Assembly: GCF_023091745.1 (NCBI RefSeq)
Contig: NC_068910.1
Coordinates: forward strand, 95,050,170 to 95,114,169
Source: Budorcas taxicolor
Taxonomy: Eukaryota; Chordata; Mammalia; Artiodactyla; Bovidae
DNA length: 64,000 bases
Direction of reading: 5' to 3'
Part shown: positions 56,065 through 64,000 of the stretch, piece by piece
Layout of the letters: each line of letters begins with the position of its first letter
Position numbering within the stretch: the stretch's first letter is position 1
The notes under the pieces: model-generated
The model's input: the letters and a program-made list of their open reading frames with translations, nothing else
The model's database searches: none
What the model was told of the DNA's origin: nothing
Program-made: the position numbers and the translations under genes

Positions 56065-57835
56065 ATATTACCACATGTATTTTCCACATGGCTAGAAAAA
56101 CCCAGAAAAATTAATCACTATATCCGAGATTGAGTGATGTGAATCTGGTGTTTCCTTTCACTACGTGCTTGAAGCTGTAGCACACTACCTCTCTCATTAA
56201 TCCTTTATCTCAAGCACTATATCATCCAAGATCTGGACATCCTCCCCACCACCTTGGCTGTGCTACAGCACTGAAGATTTGTTATTTTCGATCTTGTACA
56301 CCTGGCATTGAAACATAACTGTTCTAGTTTCTAGCCTTTAGAGCTTCCTTGCCTTCAAAAAAAAAAAAAAAAGACTTTGGATATACCACTATTATTGAGA
56401 AAGAAAAGACAGAAGAACTATTTTTTTCATAAAGAAGCAAATGCACATTCTAAACACAAAATGCTGGACTTTGTTAGCATGGTGAATAAAACATGCTTAG
56501 CAACAAGGTAATTTCTTTAGAGAGTTATCTCTCCACTGTTACTGTTATTGATCTCTAGCTGGTGGTAGAGAAAAATGAGCATTTCCTAGTTCTAAGTAAC
56601 TGTTACTACTATCTCTTGAGGCCTGGAATAACAATGTTGTTTTCAAATGAATGGTTAAGAAACCAAAGAGAAAGTGTGAGGGTCTCTCAGAAATCTGGAA
56701 GCACAGATTGAATAATGAACTTATATTAATAGATATGTGACAAAACATGTACAGTAAAATGTTAACTATATTTATGAATATAAGCAATGAGAATATGGTT
56801 CTTCATAGTAAAATGTTTTTGACTTATGCTTCTAAATTTTTATAATAAAATCTTGTGAAAATGTATTAAACAATAAGAAAAAAATTTAAAAAAAAGGCAC
56901 TATTCAATGTCTTTTTTTGTTGTTGTTGTTTTATGAAAAACTCATGCTATATAGTCACTTACTTATTTTATTTTGTCATTACTCCCAACGTGAATTTTCT
57001 ATTTTAAAGCATTCTTCTTGGTTTTAAATATATTAATTTAATACAAGATAACAAGAAAATACATTGTTCATTACTGATAATGTGGACTTTTCATCCTATT
57101 CTTTGTTTCAAATGAGGTTTATAATATATTATTAATAACTATTTATGATATGTATTAGCAATTTTAATGTATTACACACATTTTATAATTTCTGCTCATC
57201 TTCTATTTTCAATTTAGATGTTTTTATATATAGTTTAATATTTTATAGCCCCAAACATATTGTATTTTTCTTGATTTCACACACAGAATCTCCCTTTCTC
57301 TTTTGGGACTGGATGAATATTTACCTACGTCATCTTTAATAATTTTTATTTAATTTCTTAACATTTATCTCATAAATTATCTTGAATGTGTTCTGTTAGA
57401 TTGTGGCCATTTGCTTTACCTGAGGATTTTTTCCTCCATTGTACTCCATAGAGACAAAGAAAAGAAAACAACTTATACCTTTTATTTCATCTTTTATTCA
57501 CAGATACCTTTATTTACAGAAGTACTATAGCTAAATCTGAAGTTAATATGAAAAATTGTTTCTAATGTATTTATTTGAGACCAAAAAACAATTTGTGATT
57601 GAAGAGCTACTTATTCTTTACATTTTGAAGTTAAGTTGAGGGGAAAGTTTGAAAATGTTCTACTTTAAATTCATTGACATGCATGTGATTATTTAATGTA
57701 ACAATATATAAAGGGAATATTTCAGTTGGAAGTAAAACACATCAAACTTATATATTCCTAAAGTTTTTTTTTTTTTTTTCTGGCAGAAAACATAGAATTA
57801 TTCTATTACAGCATATTAATTTGGTAAATTTGTCT
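56065..57835. other. Unique AT-rich intergenic DNA
   Basis: Contains an A-tract at 56349-56372 and a T-tract at 57765-57779 but no recognised element or gene. Confidence 0.45.
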
Positions 57836-57837
57836 TT

Positions 57838-59125
57838 GTTGTTCAGTCTCTCAGTTGTTTCTGACTCTTTGTTGAAATGGTGATGCCATTCAACCATCTC
57901 ATTCTCTGTCATCCTCTTTTCCTGCCTTTAATTCTTCCTAGCATCAGAGTTTTTTCTAATGAGTCAACTCTTTGCATCGGGTAGCCAAGTGTTGGAGCTT
58001 TAGCTTCAGCATCAGTCCTTCCAATGAATATTCAGTGTTGATTTCCATTAGGATTGATTGATTTGATCTACTTGCTATCCAAGCGACTCTCAAGAATTTT
58101 CTTCAGCGTCACAGTTTGAAGGCAGAAATTCTTTGGTGCTCAGCCTTGTTTATGGTCCAACTCTCACATCTGTACATGACTATTAGAAAAATCATAGCTT
58201 TGACTATATGAATTTTGGTAAGCAAAGTGATGCCTCTGCCTTTTAATTTGCTGTCTAGGTTTGTCATAGCTCTTTTTCCAAGAAGCAAACGTCTTTTAAT
58301 TTTATAGCTGCCATCACTGTCCACAGTGATTTTTGGAGCCCAAGAAAATAAAGTCTGTCACTATTTCCATTGTTTCCCCATCTATTTGCCAAGACATGAC
58401 AAGACCAGATGCCATAATCTTAGCTTTCTGAATGCTGCATTTTAAGCCAGCTTTTCAATTCTCTTCTTTGACCTTCATCAAGAAGCTTTTTAGGTCCTCT
58501 TCACTTTCTGTCACCATGCAGGTGGTGTCAACTGCATATCTGAGATTACTGATATTTGTCCTGTCATTCTTGATTCCAGCTTGTGCTTCATCGGGTCTGG
58601 CATTTCATTTTATATACACTGCATATAAGTTAAGTTAAATAAGCAAGGTGACAATATACAGCCTTGACACACCCCTTTCCCAATTTGGAACCAGTCCATT
58701 GTTCCATGTCTAGTTCTAACTGTTGCTTTTTGACCTGCATATAGGTTTCTCAGGAGACAGGTAAGGTGGTCTAGTATTCCCATTTCCTTAAGAATTTTCC
58801 ACAGTTTGTTTTGACCCACACAGTCAAAGGCTTTAGTGTAGCCAATGAAGAATTAGTAGATTTTTTTTTTTTTCCTGAAATTAACTTGCCTTTTCTGTGA
58901 TTCAATTGATGTTGGCAATTTGATCTTTGGTTCCTCTGCCTTTTCTAAATCAATCTTGTACTTATGGAAGTTCTCAGTTCACATACTGTTGAAGCCTAGT
59001 TTGAAGCATTTTGAGCATTACCTTGCTAGCATGTGAAATGAGTGAAATTGTATAGTATTTTGAACATTCTTTGCCATTGCCCTTCTTTGGGATTGGAATG
59101 AAAACTGACCTTTTCCAGTCCTGTG
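57838..59125 (-). mobile_element. BovB LINE, RT and C-terminal part, antisense
   Basis: Reversed, it runs from the RT thumb-side 'QDWKRSVF' region at the right to the 3' end at 57838. An internal deletion near 57875 removes most of the last 80 coding bases. Minus frames at 58610-58819 (CLLRNLYAGQ, QGCILSPCLFN) and 58109-58324 (C-terminal domain) remain. The catalytic box reads YAVD (58527-58538). 5' truncated, inactive. Confidence 0.93.
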
Positions 59126-59129
59126 TTGC

Positions 59130-60172
59130 CACCATCAAATTATCCATCAAAGTGAATCATTTTGTGATTAAATAATCTTGCATTATTATAAAGCTGCTCA
59201 TCTATTATTTTAAAATAAGGTTAAAATAAAGCTTAAGAAAGTACTCCACCTTCCTACCTTCTATTTTCAAAGTACATACTCTGTAAATAATATTATTTGA
59301 TTTTTTTGCTGAGAAAACTTATATTTCTAAGGAATTGCTGTTTCCCTTCTCCCAACCACATACACTCCCTCATGCTAGAGTCCCTGGCACAGTATCTGGT
59401 GTCTGTTTTCCATTTTAAATAAAAGAATGAGAAGGAGAGCCATAATCCAAGGCTTCTATCACCCAAATATGTTGTTTTAATAATCATAGCCACTTACTGT
59501 CCAAAAATATAACTTACCAATATTTTAGGGCTGTCACATTCTTATTGACTCTGTTGACTGAAAAGTAGATTTCAGTAAAAATAAATTTTCTTTTGCCCAA
59601 ACACATTTGGAAAGTCAAAATATTTAGATACAGTCTGAGTTAAACAGCCGCACTGAATTTTAAAGTCAATTTTTTTTGTCCTTATGTGCAAAATGGTTCA
59701 CAAAAATTCTGAAATATTTCTACAAAATTGGAGGGAAATTAAACAATTATCCAGATTAATTAAGGAAAACAAATTTCTCTTTAGGAAAAAAAAATGGTTG
59801 CTTAGATTTCTGTTATCCAGCTTAACTAAATATATGTAAATTCTCCAGAAAACTTTTTATACTTTTCCTTACTTTTAATATTTATATTAGTGTTTTATAT
59901 TTAAAGGAATTTTCTTGTAGCAAAATGTGACAGTATGTTAAAGGAGAAAGTGTGTAAATTCACATTGGTAAAAAACAAAATTACACTGATATTTCACACC
60001 TCAACAATGAAAGAAGTTACATTAAGTTTACATATAATTTAACCAGTTAATTTACAGAAACACCTCTCTGTAACAGAAAATGCTTCATTTTATAGGGTTT
60101 TTTTTTTGCCTCAAAATTTTATTATTTAGATGACTATTGAAAGATTTTAATATTTGGTCTTAATTATCATAT
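59130..60172. other. Unique AT-rich intergenic DNA
   Basis: No recognised repeat or gene. Confidence 0.45.
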
Positions 60173-60180
60173 ATACCATT

Positions 60181-61820
60181 GGGAAGCATCACCACAAACA
60201 AAGCTAGTGGAGGTGATGGAATTCCAGTTGAGCTATTTCAAATCCTGAAAGATGATGCTGTGAAAGTGCTGCCCTCAATATGCCAGCAAGTTTGGAAAAC
60301 TCAGCAGTGGCCACAGAACTGGAAAAGGTCAGTTTTCATTCCAATCCCAAAGAAAGGCAATGCCAAAGAATGCTGAAACTACTGCACAATTGCATTCATC
60401 ATACATGCTAGTAAAAAAGTAATGCTAAAAATTCTTCAAGCCAGGCTTCAGCAATAGATGACCCAGGAACTTCCAGATGTTCCAGCTGGTTTTAGAAAAG
60501 GCAGAGGAACCAGAGATCAAATTACCAACATCCACTGGATCATGGAAAAAGCAAGAGAGTTCCAGAAAAAAATCTCTTTCAGTTTTATTGACTATGCCAA
60601 AACCTTTAACTCTGTGGATCACAATAAACTATGGAAAATTCTGGAAGAGATGGGAATAACAGACCATCTGACCTGCCTCTTGAGAAACCTGTTTGCAAGT
60701 CAGGAAGCAACAGTGAGAACTGGACATGGAACAACAGACTGGTTCCAAATAGGGAAAGGAGTACATCAAGGCTGTATATTGTCACCCTGCTTATTTAACT
60801 TCTATGCCTGGAAAATCCCATGGATGGAAGAGCCTGGTAGGCTGCAGTCCATGTGGTCGCTTAGAATCAGGCACGACTGACTTCACTTTCACTTTTCATG
60901 TTCATGCATTGGAGAAGGAAATGGCAACCCACTCCAGTATTCTTGCTTGGAGAATCCCAGGGAGAGAGGAGCCTAGTGGGCTGCCATCTATGGGGTCGCA
61001 CAGAGTCGGACATGACTGAAGCGACTTAGCAGTAGCAGCAGAGTACATCATGAGAAACACTGGGCTGGAGGAAGCACAAGCTGGAATCAAGATTGCCGGG
61101 AGAAATATCAACAACCTCAGATATGCAGATGACACCACCGTTATGGCAGAAAGTGAAGAAGAACTAAAGAGCCTCTTAATGAAAGTGAAAGAAGAGAGTG
61201 AAAAAGTTGGCTTAAAGCTCAACATTCAGAAAACTAAGATTATGACATCCAGTCCCATCACTTCATGGCAAATAGATGAAGAAACAGTGGAAACAGTGGC
61301 TGACTTTATTTTTCTGGGCTCCAAAATCACTGCAGATGGTGATTGCAGCCATGAAATTAAAAGACGCTTACTCCTTGGAAGGAAAGTTATGACCAACCTA
61401 GATAGCATATTAAAAATCAGACATTATTTTGCCAACAAAGGTCCATCTAGTCAAGGCTATGGTTTTTCCAGTGGTCATGTATGGATGTGAGAGTTGGACT
61501 GTGAATAAAGCTGAGTGCCGAAGAATTGATGCTTTTGAACTGTGGTGTTGGAGAAGACTCTTGAGAGTCCCTTGGACTGCAAGGAGATCCAACCAGTCCA
61601 TCCTAAAGGAGATCAATCCTGAATGTTCATTGGAAGAACTGATGTTGAAGCTGAAACTCCATTACTTCAGCCACCTGATGTGAAGACCTGACTCATTTGA
61701 AAAGACCCTGATGTTGGGAAAGATTGAAGGCAGGAGGACAAGGAGACAACAGAGGATGAGATATTGGATGGCATCACTGACTCGACGGACATGGGTTTGG
61801 GTGGACTCCAGGAGTTGCTG
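60181..61820 (+). pseudogene. BovB reverse transcriptase remnant
   Basis: RT motifs in order: KASGGDGIPVE (60179-60376), FIDYAKTFNSVDH with the first catalytic Asp kept but AFD changed to TFN, then QGCILSPCLFN (frame 60458-60880, which runs on into the SINE), and YADD intact at 61122-61133 in the frame 61050-61490. A two-base loss near 61416 shifts the frame. The C-terminal domain continues at 61429-61683 (WCWRRLLRVPW) and ends at an Arg-to-stop change (TGA). An early frameshift follows codon 'AKEC' at 60372. Confidence 0.92.
60808..61038 (+). mobile_element. Bov-A2 SINE in BovB, no target duplication
   Basis: 5'-truncated first unit (CTGGAAAATCCCATGGATGG), then a complete second unit ending GACTTAGCAGTAGCAGCA. 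BovB reads ...AACTTCTATG before and CAGAGTACATCATG after, which join to the normal BovB order without duplicated bases. Confidence 0.92.
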
Positions 61821-61911
61821 ATGGACAGGGACGCCTGGCCTATTGCAGTTCATGGGGTCGCAAAGAGTCGGACATGACTGAGTGACTGAAGTGAGCTGAA
61901 CTGATACCATT

Positions 61912-63964
61912 AGAAATATCTGCAATTTGGTTGTGTTTTAATTTATGGAAGATCAACTTTCATGGAGATAATGAGGCTAAGCCCAATGAAATGTATTTGT
62001 TAGAGCTTAGAAGTTTAGTTAGTGATATTGTACTTTAGATGGTATCTATAATATAAATTACATATTATAATGTAAATATGCAAATAAATTTGCAAGCTAC
62101 TTCAGAGACCATTCAGCTTTTCAGAGTGTAGAGAAATGTTTTTACATTTATGTTTTGACTTTGTTAATGAGAGTTCATAAAGAAAATGGAAAATAAAATT
62201 TATAAACACAATATTACAAGAAAGATCTATAGTAAAATGATAATTTCTCTGAATATTAATTTGTTATTCTGTCTTTATGTTGGCTTTAGATGAAAATAAT
62301 ACATTCTATTTAAAACATGTATAATCTCTTAGCAAATAGAAAATATTTCTTTAAAAATATGTGCTGATGTGTTTTTACTAGCTATGAACTCTTTATTTCT
62401 AGTTAATCTTTCTCAACTTTACATTACATTCCAATTATGGTTTGTTTATACTGTATATAAGTTTGTCTTCAATATAAAATTATAATTTTTACTTTTATAT
62501 TTACTAATACTGTGATTTATTTCATTTGGTAAATGGATCCAGACTAATTATATTAAATTCTTTTTATCAGCCCTAAGTAACTAGACTTTCATGTCTTGAT
62601 CTATAGATGATTTATTAATTGCACTTGTGATTGCAAATTAATACATTTTTTATATTACTTGGCATTTTAATTGATAACATAGTGGTTTATATTTCAGGTT
62701 AGTAGTAGTATTCATTTTAAAATTTTAAGCTTTTACATACCTTGATGTATCATCCTTATTTTTCATCTCCACTTCTTAAATAATTTCTACTACTTGAAAA
62801 TTGTTCAAAGCTTTTTTCTCTATTATATATATTCTGATGTACTGTGCAACATGTACATGGACATAATCAATTCAGAGAAAATCCACCAGGGTCAAAGATC
62901 ATATGCATAAAAACCCATCTCAATTCTCATGAGCTACCTACACTCATGCTTGTCCAATTTTCACCAGTGTATCCTGAGAGAAAGTATGTTTGAGGAGTAA
63001 ATGTATTTTATAAGTTAATGCTCAGTAAAGGATTCTATTTAGAGTTTTGATGATAAGAAAAGAATACCAGCAGTTATTTGATTGTTTCAAAGATTTTCTC
63101 CTTACATGCTTTTGTTTGTCTTCTTTTTAGATGAGTCAGTAATGCATTTAGTATTTTAAGAAAGTACTCATATGTTAATGATTTCATAGTCCATAGTTAC
63201 TCATTATGAGAAAAGCTAAATATCTATAGTTTAATAGAGGAAATCAACCATTAATAGTATATTGCTTAAGATATATCAACCTTATCTGTTTACTTTTGAC
63301 TAAAAATGATCTGAAAGTGACTACATGAGGTATAATTGTGGATCAATACTTAGAAACTGTTTTGAATTGTCAGAAGTCCATGTAAATCTATTTCTTAGGT
63401 CACATTTAATTATTCTTTGATGATAGGTTTTATGAAATCTTCTTCTAAATAAGTGGAATTAAATTTTGTACAGGGCTGTACCTGGCCACAGAAGATAAAT
63501 CCAACATTTCAGTGGCAATACCCATTTTGTTTGAAAATAAAGAAATCAATTCCCATGGTTATGAAAATAATTGGAAGAATTAAAGTTGCTCTGTCTTGGT
63601 AATACTAAGTACATCCTGATATCCGTCATATTCAGACACAGCTTTTGATTTATGAGGTAACTAATATGAGAATTATATAGTCCTTACTCTGAGAATAGAT
63701 AGCATTAGACAAAGGAGGCTGCTCTCACAAAATAATTACAGAGTTTGTTGGAAAAAAAACAGAAAAAAAAACCCTGAAATATTAACAATAATTTTTCCTT
63801 AAAACATTAGAACTCTTTTTTTATTTATTCTGCTAATAAAAGAACCATAGATCAAAATGAAGAGGAGTTTATAAAGTGATTCTTAGTTTAAATCCAAGCA
63901 CTATTTTCCTTTGTTGTTTTAATAGTGCTTAGCTTGTAGGAAGAAAAGAACAAAACTTCACTGT
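61912..63964. other. Unique AT-rich intergenic DNA
   Basis: About 2 kb without a recognised repeat, gene or regulatory element. Confidence 0.45.
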
Positions 63965-64000
63965 TGAGCTCAGTCACTCAGTCATGTCCGACTCTTTGCA
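63965..64000 (-). mobile_element. Start of a Bov-tA or BovB 3' end, cut by the window edge
   Basis: CTCAGTCACTCAGTCATGTC and CGACTCTTTGCA are the reversed shared 3' end of BovB and Bov-tA. The 36 bases seen cannot separate the two. Confidence 0.85.

Larger units (their letters stand above)
60181..61903 (+). mobile_element. BovB LINE, 5' truncated, best preserved copy
   Basis: The insertion is bounded by ATACCATT at 60173-60180 and 61904-61911. It starts at the beginning of the RT (ITTNKASGGDGIPVELFQ) and reaches the BovB 3' end. One Bov-A2 (60808-61038) interrupts it. It lacks the endonuclease and the 5' region, and keeps about half of a full element. Confidence 0.95.

Noticed and set aside
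1..64000. Search for a CRISPR array, operon, phage or other prokaryotic system, and for tRNA genes at the many A/B-box-like sites.
   Set aside because: Repeats are dispersed SINE and LINE copies with target duplications, not regularly spaced arrays. The A/B boxes belong to tRNA-derived SINEs without a cloverleaf. The genome is clearly ruminant.

Overview
The window is AT-rich mammalian intergenic DNA from a bovid ruminant. BovB (RTE-clade LINE), the tRNA-Glu/BovB-derived SINEs Bov-tA and Bov-A2, a full-length L1 of ruminant type with its characteristic 5' UTR, a CHR-type SINE and a mariner MITE occur together only in pecoran or bovid genomes. The species (cattle, bison, buffalo, sheep or goat) cannot be fixed from sequence alone. 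I find no host protein-coding gene, no tRNA or rRNA gene, no CpG-island promoter and no CRISPR. All recognisable protein similarity belongs to decayed reverse transcriptases and other retrotransposon proteins.

Layout. 0-3.3 kb: unique DNA with Bov-tA and Bov-A2 copies. 3.4-11.5 kb: one ancient antisense LINE-2 (L2), split into three blocks by a BovB (which holds a second, inverted BovB) and by an antisense L1 that itself took three SINEs. A mariner MITE sits in the first block. 12-15.3 kb: MIR, L2 and a CHR SINE nested in L2. 16.6-20.5 kb: a Tigger-like fragment, several SINEs and a cluster of three LTR-like sequences. 20.5-24 kb: mostly unique. 24-30 kb: dense BovB and SINE debris, including a BovB whose 5' end is inverted (twin-priming structure). 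30-42 kb: mostly unique, with Bov-tA/Bov-A2, an old L1M-type fragment, L2 and an MLT1-like LTR. 42.5-50.8 kb: an 8.2 kb antisense L1 with matching target-site duplications, complete from 5' UTR to 3' tail but with broken ORFs. 51-60 kb: SINE, L1 tails, BovB, MER5-like and MIR fragments among unique AT-rich DNA. 60.2-61.9 kb: the best preserved BovB reverse-transcriptase segment, interrupted by a Bov-A2. 62-64 kb: unique DNA, ending in the first bases of another Bov-tA or BovB copy.

How the parts relate. BovB and L1 supplied the copying enzymes. Bov-tA and Bov-A2 carry a BovB-like 3' end and depend on BovB machinery; L1 is autonomous. Nesting gives relative ages: L2 and MIR oldest, then MLT1, L1M and the DNA transposons, then BovB and the younger L1s, then Bov-tA/Bov-A2, which sit inside all of these. 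No element here has intact ORFs, so none looks able to move by itself. I see no undescribed gene system. The most unusual items are structural: the large inverted BovB pair, the twin-primed BovB, the tandem units in the L1 5' UTR, a SINE insertion without target-site duplication, and an unexplained 50-60 bp block shared by two sites 13 kb apart.
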